A stretch of DNA of 64,000 bases. Origin: Streptomyces tauricus. GTDB taxonomy: Bacteria > Actinomycetota > Actinomycetes > Streptomycetales > Streptomycetaceae. Position numbers and translations under genes: made by a program. Numbering within the stretch: position 1 is the first letter of the stretch; the number at the start of each line of letters is the position of its first letter. The stretch is taken from positions 186,001 to 250,000 of the forward strand of contig NZ_BMVY01000004.1 of NCBI RefSeq assembly GCF_014650955.1. The letters run 5' to 3'. The notes beneath the pieces were generated by a model, which worked only from the letters and a program-made list of their open reading frames with translations, had not been told where the DNA came from and searched no databases. Below, piece after piece: positions 25,898-33,631 of the stretch.

Positions 25898-26557
25898 TCA
25901 GAGATGGGCGAGGAGCCGTTCCAGTGGAGGCGGCGTCCGGTCGAGGTCCAGGCTCGCGACGAGTTCCTGCGCGTACTGGGCCTTGCGCCCGGCGTGGGTG
26001 CCCATGAAGCGGTGGAGATGCTGCTCCACGGTCCACCCCCGCTGCGCGGGCTGGTTCTGGAAGGTGCGGAAAGCACGCAACTCGCCCTGTTCCTGCACCA
26101 CTTGCTGGATGACATCGGCGCCCAGGGAACGGATCAGCTCGTCCTCCAGGTCCGCGTGGCACATATAGAACCCGAGTGACTCCAGATCGTCGGCCGTCAA
26201 ATCGGAGCCGATCCCGGCCCGTTCAAGCGCCCGCCGGAAGAACCGCTCCTCGGCCGCGTCGCACAGTCCGGCGAGCCGGACGTCGAGCCCCTGCGGCCCG
26301 CACAGGTCCACGAATCTCCCGACGCTCATCGCGCCCCCGAGCGGCACCACCGAGACCCCCTCCTCGTCGAGGTCCCGGCCGTGCCGGGCGGCCAGTGCCT
26401 CGACGGCGACCTGGTCGCTGCCTCCCTCGACGAGCACGACCGTACGCAGCCCGGTGCCGGCCGCCGCCTCCCGCGCGCTCGCGCCCGCCTCCGCCGCCCC
26501 CGCGCCGCCAGCCGCCCACTGGACGACTGCCTGGCGGAACCGCCCCATGTCGTTCAT
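25898..26557 (-). CDS. TOPRIM-domain protein (OLD/RNase M5-like)
   Basis: The start is taken as ATG 26557 (MNDMGRFRQAVVQWAAGG); 26548 and 26638 are alternatives. The ~219-residue protein has a TOPRIM core: VVLVEGGSDQVAVEALAARHG (~40-60) carries the conserved Glu and Gly-Gly-Ser-Asp, and RLAGLCDAAEERFFRRAL the second acidic strand, with DAA in place of the usual DxD. The C-terminal half is helical (EQGELRAFRTFQNQPAQRGWTVEQHLHRFMGTHAGRKAQYAQELV), as seen in OLD-type nuclease-like proteins. There is no ATPase domain, so it is a stand-alone TOPRIM protein common in Streptomyces, with unknown substrate. Five 10-bp repeats lie 70-120 bp upstream. Confidence 0.7.
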   Translation of the reverse strand: MNDMGRFRQAVVQWAAGGAGAAEAGASAREAAAGTGLRTVVLVEGGSDQVAVEALAARHGRDLDEEGVSVVPLGGAMSVGRFVDLCGPQGLDVRLAGLCDAAEERFFRRALERAGIGSDLTADDLESLGFYMCHADLEDELIRSLGADVIQQVVQEQGELRAFRTFQNQPAQRGWTVEQHLHRFMGTHAGRKAQYAQELVASLDLDRTPPPLERLLAHL

Positions 26558-26625
26558 GGGCCCCAGTCTCGCAACTCCGAGTGGACTCGTTCCACAGACT
26601 TTCGCCAGGACGCATCGCGGGAGTC

Positions 26626-26675
26626 CGTGGGAATTCATGGGAACTCATGGGAACTCATAGGCGCTCATGGGAGCC
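26626..26675. promoter_or_regulatory. five tandem 10-bp repeats upstream of the TOPRIM gene
   Basis: Units at 26626-26635, 26636-26645, 26646-26655, 26656-26665 and 26666-26675 follow CATGGGAACT, with the middle two identical. The 10-bp period would place copies on one face of the helix. The block lies 69-118 bp upstream of the chosen TOPRIM start. Confidence 0.65.
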
Positions 26676-26789
26676 CCATGGACGGCTCGCGGGCAACGCG
26701 CGCGGCGGGGAGGGGCCGGGGTACGCGCGCCGACGGCGTGGGCCCGAGCCGCCGCCCACCCCTCCCGGTGGGTACCGGCCCCGTGACCG

Positions 26790-27854
26790 TCAGCCGGGCA
26801 GGGTGAGGGAGAACGTGCCCGACTCGGCGAGCGTGCGCAGGAGTTCGGGCGCCGCGAAAGCCTCCGCGGGGGCCAGTACGCCCGTCTTCGCCGGCCCCTC
26901 CCCGCCCGCGAGCCGCAACGCGGCCTCGACCGAGACGACGGCCCCGGCCCGCCAGATGTCCCGGCCCCGGACATGGGCGTTGCGGCCACCGCCGGCGGCC
27001 CCGGTGACCTGGACCGCGACGGTGAACTCCGTCTTCGCGCGCTCCTGCGGACTCACGTCCACGCTGGTGAAGATCTGTTCCTCCTCGAAGGTGGAGGCGG
27101 TCAGCTGGACCTCCACGGCCCGGGCCGGAACGTGGCGCGGGACCGTGACGACCTCGCCCGACGGGAAGGGCACGATCGTCGTACGGGGTCCGACGGGCGG
27201 CGGGAACGGGAAGACCGCGTTACGGATCTCCACGGGCCCCACCCGCTGTGCCCCGTCCACGAAGCCGATGCGGTCGATCTCACCGATCAGCAGGTTGGCG
27301 GTGTTCACGGCGCCTTGGGTCATGCGCCAGCCTGTGACCGCGTAACCGACGGTCACCTTGTCCACGTCGGGCAGCCCCTCCGCGGCAGCCGCGGCCAGCA
27401 GGTCGCCCAGTCCGCCGTAGAAGCTCATCTGCGGGACGAGGACCGCGCCGGTGCGCTGGGCGGTGGCCTGGAGGGAGTCGAAGAGGTACTTCACATGGTG
27501 CGGCTCGATCGCGTGGTCCACGTACGGTGTGCCGGTCTCCGCGGCGGCGGTGGCGACCGGTTCCCCGGTCGTGGTGAACGGCCCCGCGCAGTGGATGATC
27601 ACGTCGGCGGTCTCGGCGAGCGCGCGCAGGGCGGGGCGGTCGTCGAGGGGTGCGTGCCGGACGCGTACGAGATCGGGGGTGCCGAGTTCGGTGGCGAGCG
27701 AGTGCAGTGCCCGCTCATCGCGTCCGGCGAGGATCACGTGCTGGTGCCGGGCGAGCAGTTCGGCGGTGACGACCCTTCCGGTGTGACCGTTGGCGCCGTA
27801 GACCGCGAAGAGGGGTGCCTTTCGTGCCGTTGTCCGCGCTGCCTGTGCCGTCAT
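26790..27854 (-). CDS. saccharopine dehydrogenase-like NAD(P)-binding enzyme
   Basis: A 354-residue protein. The start is taken at ATG 27854 because an upstream ATG at 27872 lies inside the operator and lacks an RBS. The N-terminus has a Rossmann motif GANGHTG (20-26) followed by VVTAELLARHQHVILAGRDERAL, then IIHCAGPF and YVDHAIEPHHVKYL, the pattern of saccharopine dehydrogenase-like and trans-acting enoyl reductase-like oxidoreductases. Neither its substrate nor its reductive direction can be read from sequence. It is divergent from a TetR-family gene, with two palindromes in the 50-bp junction. That arrangement usually means the enzyme is induced by a compound that releases the TetR protein, possibly one it detoxifies. 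Confidence 0.82.
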   Translation of the reverse strand: MTAQAARTTARKAPLFAVYGANGHTGRVVTAELLARHQHVILAGRDERALHSLATELGTPDLVRVRHAPLDDRPALRALAETADVIIHCAGPFTTTGEPVATAAAETGTPYVDHAIEPHHVKYLFDSLQATAQRTGAVLVPQMSFYGGLGDLLAAAAAEGLPDVDKVTVGYAVTGWRMTQGAVNTANLLIGEIDRIGFVDGAQRVGPVEIRNAVFPFPPPVGPRTTIVPFPSGEVVTVPRHVPARAVEVQLTASTFEEEQIFTSVDVSPQERAKTEFTVAVQVTGAAGGGRNAHVRGRDIWRAGAVVSVEAALRLAGGEGPAKTGVLAPAEAFAAPELLRTLAESGTFSLTLPG

Positions 27855-27869
27855 GGCGAGGCTCACTTC

Positions 27870-27919
27870 CATACCGAGGGTATGTAATCGGATCGGCTAA
27901 GTTACGTACCCTCGGTATG
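27870..27919. promoter_or_regulatory. paired TetR-type operators in a divergent junction
   Basis: ATACC-GAG-GGTAT (27871-27883) and TACC-CTC-GGTA (27907-27918) are each palindromic. The 13-mers CATACCGAGGGTA and TACCCTCGGTATG are exact inverted copies of each other, 37 bp centre to centre. They lie between the oxidoreductase and TetR genes and are probably bound by the TetR protein. Confidence 0.8.
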
Positions 27920-27935
27920 CCTGTCAAGGGAGTTG

Positions 27936-28544
27936 ATGAGCCGGATGGTCCGACGGACCCAGGCCGAACGCTCAGGCGCGACCACGTCCCAACTGGTCGA
28001 CGCCGCGACGGAGTTGTTCGGCAGTCACGGTTTCGCGGGCGCGCCTCTCGACGCCGTCGCGGCCATGGCGGGGGTCACCAAGGGGGCCGCGTACCACCAC
28101 TTCCCGGGCGGCAAGACGGCCCTGTTCCACGCCGTCTTCGTACGCCATCAGGAACTGCTGGCGGAAGCGCTGCTGCGGGCCGGAGCCGCCGCGCCCGACC
28201 CGCGCGCGGCGCTCCACGCGGGTGCCCGCACGTTTCTCGAACACTGCCTCGACCCGGGCTTCCAGCGTGTCGTCCTCCTCGACGGCCCGTCCGTCCTCGG
28301 CTGGGAGACGGTTCGCGAGATCGAGTACGAGCACGCGCTGCGTGTCCTGCGCGAGGCCATGGAACACGCGGTGCGCGAGGCCGGCGGAACACCCGACGCG
28401 GCCCTGACGGCACGCTGCCAGCTGGTCTTCGGAGCCCTGTGCGAGGGAGGCATGCTCCTCGCCCGCGCAACGGACCCGGAGACGATGCTGGAGGTGGTGG
28501 CAGGAGAGGCGACCAAACTCCTGAACACGGAACCCGCCACCTGA
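27936..28544 (+). CDS. TetR-family transcriptional regulator
   Basis: A ~202-residue protein. The N-terminal helix-turn-helix spans ~10-58: LVDAATELFGSHGFAGAPLDAVAAMAGVTKGAAYHHFPGGKTALF is the classical TetR pattern. The C-terminal domain has GFQRVVLLDGPSVLGWETVREIEYEHALRVL, similar to TetR regulators of small-molecule or drug response. AAGGGAG lies just upstream; ATG 27936 is chosen, with TTG 27933 and ATG 27945 possible. It should repress itself and the divergent saccharopine dehydrogenase-like gene through the palindromes at 27870-27919. Confidence 0.88.
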   Translation: MSRMVRRTQAERSGATTSQLVDAATELFGSHGFAGAPLDAVAAMAGVTKGAAYHHFPGGKTALFHAVFVRHQELLAEALLRAGAAAPDPRAALHAGARTFLEHCLDPGFQRVVLLDGPSVLGWETVREIEYEHALRVLREAMEHAVREAGGTPDAALTARCQLVFGALCEGGMLLARATDPETMLEVVAGEATKLLNTEPAT

Positions 28545-28554
28545 CGACTGCGCT

Positions 28555-29085
28555 TCCCGCTTCCCGCTTCCGGGCTCCGGGCTCTCGACTCCCGGCTCCC
28601 GGCTCTCGGGCACCGGCTCCCGGTTCCGGGTCCCGGCCCCGGTTTCTCGACCTCGGGTTCTGGCCCCCGGCGTCGACTCGGATCCCGGCCCCGGTTCCGG
28701 GCTCTCGGTTCCGGGCTCCGGCTCTCGATCCCGGTTCCGGGCTCGGGGTCTCGACTTCGGGTTCCGAGTTCTGGACTCCGGCTCCGGAATCTCGGCCCCC
28801 GGCTCTCGGCTCTTGGGCCCCGGCTCTCGGCTCCCGGGCCCCGGCTCGGAGTTCCGGGTCCCGGCCCCGGGTTCTCGACTCCGGGTTCTGGCTCCCGGCG
28901 TCGACTCCGGCCCCGGCCCCGGCCCCGGCCCGGTTCCGGGCTCCCGGCCTCGGGACCCGGCTCCGGGCCCCAACTCCCGCTTCCGGGAAACAAATCCGGG
29001 CTCTCGGCCCCCGGCCGACGCCCCCCGCTCCCGACCGACGGCCGACGGTCGGGAGCCGGGAGCCGGGAGCCGGGAGCCGGGAGCC
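28555..29085. repeat. GGCTCCCGG-type satellite block, about 530 bp
   Basis: From about 28555 to 28990 the plus strand is almost only variants of CCGGCTCYCGG, CCGGGCTCTCGG and CCGGTTCCGGG. At 29051-29085 the heptamer GGGAGCC, the reverse complement orientation, is repeated five times exactly. Open frames on both strands through this block are low-complexity and not genes. It separates the TetR gene from the convergent SRPBCC gene. Confidence 0.88.
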
Positions 29086-29120
29086 GACGCCTGACGGCCT
29101 GCGGCTGACGGGCTCAGCTC

Positions 29121-29579
29121 TCAAGGCTGTGACAGCAGCCCGTCCACCGCTCGTCCGAACATCCACCGGCCCGCCCGCCCCAGCAGGGCGTCGAAGGCGC
29201 GTGGCACCCCTCGCACCCCCAGCTCCTCCCGCCACAGCACCTGTGAGCCGCCGCCCGCCGTCGGCCGTACCTCGATCTCGGCCCAGCCGACGACCAGGCC
29301 GCCGCGTTTGACGAGCCGGCACAGCCCGGGCGTGCGATCCCGCGGCGGCCGCCATACGACGACCTCCATGCGGTCGTCGAACGCCACCGGCCCCACCCCG
29401 GTACGCGCCACGAACACCGTGCCCGCCCCACGCGGCGGCAGCGTGACGACCCGGACCCGCGTCAGCGGCACCACATCGGCATGCCGCTCCCACAGCGTGA
29501 GCCGCCGCCACGCCTCGTCGGCGCTCAGGGCGGTGTCCCGGCGCACAAGAAAGAGAGTCACGTGATTGATCGTATGCAC
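29121..29579 (-). CDS. SRPBCC-fold (START/polyketide cyclase-like) protein
   Basis: A 152-residue protein with the beta-strand/helix pattern of the SRPBCC superfamily, which encloses a hydrophobic ligand pocket: an opening strand and helix (VTLFLVRRDTALSADEAWRRLTLWERH), the VRVVTLPPRGAGTVFVART strand pair, FDDRMEVVVWRPP, GWAEIEVRPTAGGGSQVLWREEL and a C-terminal helix. Such proteins bind lipids or aromatic products, or act as cyclases, but no catalytic residues can be assigned. The GTG at 29579 follows directly on GAGAGGA; the internal GTG at 29561 is possible. It is divergent from the protease-VMAP operon. Confidence 0.7.
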   Translation of the reverse strand: MHTINHVTLFLVRRDTALSADEAWRRLTLWERHADVVPLTRVRVVTLPPRGAGTVFVARTGVGPVAFDDRMEVVVWRPPRDRTPGLCRLVKRGGLVVGWAEIEVRPTAGGGSQVLWREELGVRGVPRAFDALLGRAGRWMFGRAVDGLLSQP

Positions 29580-29700
29580 TCCTCTCGGCGCAGGGGGGTG
29601 AGCCGCACGGTGGTCGCCGTCCGATGAGTTGGGTATCCCTGTCCTAGGAACTCGGTGTTCGGAGCATCAGTGATCGTTGAGGTCCGGAGGAGGGGGCGCT

Positions 29701-30846
29701 GTGGGCGAGCTGGACGCGGCGACTGCGGGGCGATTAAGGGTCCGTTCGCCGGACGGTGTCGTCCATGGGGGCGGGCTGCTGCTGACCGGAACAACCGCTG
29801 TGACGTGTGCGCATGTCGTGGCGATCGCGCTCATGGGCGGCCGCTCGAATGCGGCGGCCTCGCCGGCGGACCCGCCGCGCGGACACGTCCTGGTGGAGCG
29901 GCCGGCCGAGTCCGGGCGGCCCGGTGTGTCCGGGACGGCCGAGGTCACCGATGGCGGCTGGTTCGCCGGACCCCTCGCCGGCCCTTTCGCCGGCGAGGAC
30001 CGCACGGATCCGGCCAGCCGCACGGATCTCGCCGTACTGACCCTGAGTCGTCCCCTCCCGCACGGCACGCGGACCGCTGTGCCCGGCCGCTGCCCGCCTT
30101 CCGACGGCCGAACACTCAGGGTGTTCGGGTATCCGAAGCAGGCGCCCCACGGGATCTGGGTGTCGGCCCGGCTGGTCGGAGCGGGCGGGCCGTGTCCCGT
30201 GTGGAGGCAACTGGACGTCGTCGCGGATTCAGGAGTCGGTGTCGAGCAGGGCTTCAGCGGCGCGGGAGTGTGGGACCCGCGGTCGGAGCGCATGGTGGGC
30301 CTGGTTACTGCCGCGTTCAGTCGTGGCGGGGCCCGGGTCGCATGGATGCTGCCCCTGGACGTGGCGGCGGACCAGTGGACCGCCCTGTGCGCGCACTTGG
30401 ACGTCGAGCCGGGAGTCCGGGAAGCGGTCGAGGGCAGTCGGACCGAGGGCTGGAGGGACGAGGGGACCGGGGCTTCTCCCGACGGGGCGAGGGCGTGGCC
30501 CCGAGCCGTGGGGCTGGTGGCACCGTCACCGCCTCCGCTGCCGCCGTCCGTGCCGTCGGTATCGGAGCAGTTCGCGCTGGCGAAGGCACTGCTGGCGATC
30601 CCTCAGATCGACGAGGACCACGGGGCCGCCCTGCGGAGCCTGCTGCCCCCGGCTATCCGGCACAACGTCAAGTCGCAGTCCCGGGCCCATACGCAGGTGG
30701 CCGAGATCGTGCGTGCCTGTACCCAACACCGTGACGGGCGTGCGGCGTTGCGGGAAGCGGTCGTCCTGCTGGCCCCCGAGTCGGTGTCGGTCGAGGCCGC
30801 GTTGCACCTGCTCGACCGCGTGTGGGCCGTGGGTGACGGTGCATGA
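29701..30846 (+). CDS. trypsin-like protease with effector-associated-type domain
   Basis: A GTG start at 29701 is supported by GGAGGAGGGGG upstream. The 381-residue protein begins with a trypsin-fold domain (~8-235) with the triad His38 (TAVTCAHVV), Asp109 (SRTDLAVLTL) and Ser186 (QGFSGAGVWD). There is no signal peptide, so it is intracellular. After a Pro-rich linker, residues ~285-380 form a small helical domain (LLAIPQIDEDHGAALRSLLP, QHRDGRAALREAVVLL) like the effector-associated domains (EADs) of bacterial conflict systems. A similar domain opens the next protein, suggesting like-to-like recruitment. The stop overlaps the next start (ATGA). The protease is the likely effector of the module. 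Confidence 0.85.
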   Translation: MGELDAATAGRLRVRSPDGVVHGGGLLLTGTTAVTCAHVVAIALMGGRSNAAASPADPPRGHVLVERPAESGRPGVSGTAEVTDGGWFAGPLAGPFAGEDRTDPASRTDLAVLTLSRPLPHGTRTAVPGRCPPSDGRTLRVFGYPKQAPHGIWVSARLVGAGGPCPVWRQLDVVADSGVGVEQGFSGAGVWDPRSERMVGLVTAAFSRGGARVAWMLPLDVAADQWTALCAHLDVEPGVREAVEGSRTEGWRDEGTGASPDGARAWPRAVGLVAPSPPPLPPSVPSVSEQFALAKALLAIPQIDEDHGAALRSLLPPAIRHNVKSQSRAHTQVAEIVRACTQHRDGRAALREAVVLLAPESVSVEAALHLLDRVWAVGDGA

Positions 30847-32429
30847 GCTCCACACTTCCACGGAAAGTGGATGGCGCGGGTTCATGGGCCCCGTCGAAGA
30901 TCCTGCTCGACGCGCTGGAGGGCCTGTCGGCGTTCGACGAGATGAGCACCGTACGGACCTGCGTCGGCGTGGTGGAGCAGTTGCTGGGCGTCCGGATGAA
31001 CCTTCCGGAGAGCCCGCGCCGCCGTACGTACCTCATGACCCTGCTGTCCGCCGTGTCGGAGCACCGGAACGGATGGCAGGCCCTCGGCAGCGCCGTCGAT
31101 CTCGTGGAGGGCGACACCTTTTCGGCCCAGCGTGTGCGCACCGCGATCGCGGTGACGGAGGTGCCGCTCTTCCCGTCCGCGGAATGGGCGGAGCTGATGA
31201 ATCTCCTGAGCGGACTGCAGGTCCCTGAACTTCCCTGGATCTACCAGGAGGTCATGGCCTACCGCGGCGAACCGCCGCCGCCCGCACACTGTGCCGAGCC
31301 GTGGCTGGCGGTGCTGCACGCCGCGACGTTCAACGCCCGCCCGGGTGAACCGCTGCCCTGTGTACAACTCGTCGCCCGGCTGGCCCGTCATGTCAAGGGC
31401 CCGCAGGCGGCCGGGCTTGCTTCCTGGGCCGCCGCGCACGGCACGGCGGCCCTCACCGGCGTGCCGCCCACTGGGCAGCGGAGTGAGCCTTCCGCGCACG
31501 GCACGCCTTCCCCGGCCCCGGTGGGCGCCGCCCCTCCCGCCCCTCCCGCCCCTCCCGCGCCGCCCGTACAGGCCCGGCCCAACGGCGCGGACGCCCCGTA
31601 CGTCTGGCGGCCGGGAGCAGGTCTGCTGGTGCGGGTGAAACCGCTGCCCGACCCGGACCACGACAAGGAACGCCTGTTGTCGCACTGGTGGCAGCTGGGC
31701 CCGTTCCCCGCCCGTCCGGTCCGCGGTGAGGACCGGCGCATCGACCTGAGACGGCTGTCCGAGCGGGTCACGGCCCTGGTGGAGGAGGCCGAGGCGGGCT
31801 GGGCGTACTTCTACAAGGACGACCTCACGCTGGAGTTCTTCCTGCCCCGGGAGCTGCTGGAGCTACCGGTCGAGAGCTGGACCAAGCGTCCTCTGCTCGG
31901 CGCGAACGGCGTGCTCGGCGAGGACCACCCCGTCCTGCTGCGCAGTCTGGACCGGATGGAGCGCCCGGACACCCACGGACGATGGGCGAAACGATGGGAT
32001 CACCTCGCCCGGGGAGAGGAGGGGCGTGCACACTGGTTTCCGGAGGACGGACGAGCGCGGTTGCTGATGGATCCGCTGCCCGCCCTCGTCGTGCTCAGTT
32101 CTCCGCCCCGTCGCCGTGGGGAGCAGGAGAAGGAGTTCGACGAGCTCGGAGAGTGTCTGCGCGTCGGGGTGCCTGTGGTGGTCTGGGACCGCAGGGAAGG
32201 ACACGATCCCGTCTTCCGTCGAGATCTCGCCGACCTGCTGGCGCGAAGAGGTGCCACGGATCTGCCGGACGCCGTCAGGGAGTTGCGCATCCTGGCCCGG
32301 GACGACGACTCTGAGAGTGCCTCGTCACTGATCGGTCGCCATCTGGCGCTGCTCTGGGACGACCCCTACCGGCTCCCGGAGGATCCGAGGGGCACGGCCA
32401 CTCCCGAGGCTGACCGAGGGGAGTCGTAA
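30843..32429 (+). CDS. VMAP-type protein (vWA-MoxR-associated) with N-terminal EAD-like domain
   Basis: A 528-residue protein. The first ~105 residues are a helical EAD-like domain (LLDALEGLSAFDEMSTVRTCVG, SEHRNGWQALGSAVDLVEG) resembling the C-terminus of the preceding protease. A middle region and a Pro-Ala linker (~215-245) follow. Residues ~250-510 look like the VMAP C-terminal domain (RLLSHWWQLGP, EFFLPRELLELPVESW, FDELGECLRVGVPVVVWDRRE). VMAP proteins are the shared component of predicted vWA/MoxR ternary conflict systems. It overlaps the protease gene by four bases and the MoxR gene by one (TAATG). It probably links the ATPase to the protease effector. No nuclease or other toxin domain is visible. 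Confidence 0.78.
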   Translation: MSSTLPRKVDGAGSWAPSKILLDALEGLSAFDEMSTVRTCVGVVEQLLGVRMNLPESPRRRTYLMTLLSAVSEHRNGWQALGSAVDLVEGDTFSAQRVRTAIAVTEVPLFPSAEWAELMNLLSGLQVPELPWIYQEVMAYRGEPPPPAHCAEPWLAVLHAATFNARPGEPLPCVQLVARLARHVKGPQAAGLASWAAAHGTAALTGVPPTGQRSEPSAHGTPSPAPVGAAPPAPPAPPAPPVQARPNGADAPYVWRPGAGLLVRVKPLPDPDHDKERLLSHWWQLGPFPARPVRGEDRRIDLRRLSERVTALVEEAEAGWAYFYKDDLTLEFFLPRELLELPVESWTKRPLLGANGVLGEDHPVLLRSLDRMERPDTHGRWAKRWDHLARGEEGRAHWFPEDGRARLLMDPLPALVVLSSPPRRRGEQEKEFDELGECLRVGVPVVVWDRREGHDPVFRRDLADLLARRGATDLPDAVRELRILARDDDSESASSLIGRHLALLWDDPYRLPEDPRGTATPEADRGES

Positions 32430-33631
32430 TGCGACCGGAGAGCGAGACCGCGACCGGAAACGGAGGGACGCTTCCCCCTTCGCGCACGAGCATCGATCCA
32501 CCCGGACCCGAAGCACAGGCCGCTCGTGCGGATGCACGCCCGGCTGCCGGCGCCGGCCCGCCCGCGTGGTGGATCTACCAGGGCACGGGGGAGCCGCTGC
32601 GGGAGGGGACGCTGTTACGGCGGCTGCCACCACCGCCCCAGTGGCGGATGTTCACGGGCGGACCGGAGACACCCGCTCCGCCGGAGGACGAGGAAGAGGT
32701 GCTCCGCCGACTGGGGCGGGTCCACCCCGTGGGTGCGATGTCGGAGCAACTGCGGCACGAGGCCGACATGGTGAACGCCGCGCTCTATCTGCGACGTCCG
32801 CTCCTGGTGACGGGGCGGCCGGGCACGGGCAAGTCGGCCCTGGCCTACCGCATCAGCCGTGAACTGGGACTCGGCCGGGTGTTGCGCTGGCACATCACAA
32901 GCCGCAGCACGCTCCGCTCGGGCCTGTACGAATACGACGCGATCGGCCGAGTACAGGACGCCGCAGCCGCGCGGGCCGTGTCCGGAGCCCCGGCGGGGGA
33001 GCCGGCGGCGAAGGCGGACGGGGCAGGTGGCGCCGAGGTCGGGGACTACCTCCAACTGGGTCCGCTGGGTACCGCACTGCTGCCCTACGCCGCACCCAGA
33101 GTGCTGCTGATCGACGAGATCGACAAGAGCGACCTCGATCTGGCCAACGACCTCCTCAGCGTCTTCGAGGAGGGCAGGTACGCCATTCCCGAACTGGTGC
33201 GGCTGCGCCGGCGACATCCACGCACCGTGGTACTGACGGACGATCCCGACGGCAGTGTCACGATCGAGGAGGGACTCGTCAGATGCCGGGCGTTCCCCGT
33301 CGTCGTCGTGACGAGCAACGGCGAGAGGGAGTTTCCTCCTGCCTTCCTCCGGCGGTGCCTGCGGCTCCATATGCCCGAACCCGACCACGAACGTCTCGCC
33401 GACATGGTGGCCGCGCACTTCGTGGACGAGGAGACACGGGGCGTCGACTCCCTCGGCCTGCTGGAGCAGTTCGTCCGGCGCAGCCGTGAGCGCGGTGGGC
33501 TGGCCGCGGACCAACTGCTGAACTCCGCGTACCTCAGCCTGCACGCCCTGGACGGCTGTTCGCTCGACGGGGTGGTCGACGCGCTCTGGCACCGGCTGGA
33601 CGGTGAACTCCCCGAAGCGGGTACGCCATGA
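32429..33631 (+). CDS. MoxR-type AAA+ ATPase
   Basis: A 400-residue protein. After a ~75-residue Pro-rich head and a helical segment comes an AAA+ core: Walker A GRPGTGKS (129-136), Walker B VLLIDEID (225-232), sensor-like VVVVTSNGEREFPPAFLRRCL (~290-310) with an arginine-finger candidate, and a C-terminal lid. MoxR ATPases work with vWA-domain proteins as remodelling chaperones; in VMAP systems the pair is thought to license effector activation. It lies between the VMAP gene (one-base overlap) and the vWA-like/NB-ARC gene (four-base overlap), so the products are probably made in fixed ratio. Confidence 0.88.
   Translation: MRPESETATGNGGTLPPSRTSIDPPGPEAQAARADARPAAGAGPPAWWIYQGTGEPLREGTLLRRLPPPPQWRMFTGGPETPAPPEDEEEVLRRLGRVHPVGAMSEQLRHEADMVNAALYLRRPLLVTGRPGTGKSALAYRISRELGLGRVLRWHITSRSTLRSGLYEYDAIGRVQDAAAARAVSGAPAGEPAAKADGAGGAEVGDYLQLGPLGTALLPYAAPRVLLIDEIDKSDLDLANDLLSVFEEGRYAIPELVRLRRRHPRTVVLTDDPDGSVTIEEGLVRCRAFPVVVVTSNGEREFPPAFLRRCLRLHMPEPDHERLADMVAAHFVDEETRGVDSLGLLEQFVRRSRERGGLAADQLLNSAYLSLHALDGCSLDGVVDALWHRLDGELPEAGTP

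Noticed and set aside
27815-29311. 498-codon plus frame over the satellite block
   Set aside because: Low-complexity Ala/Pro/Gly/Ser translation of the GGCTCCC repeats, and it overlaps the TetR gene in another frame.
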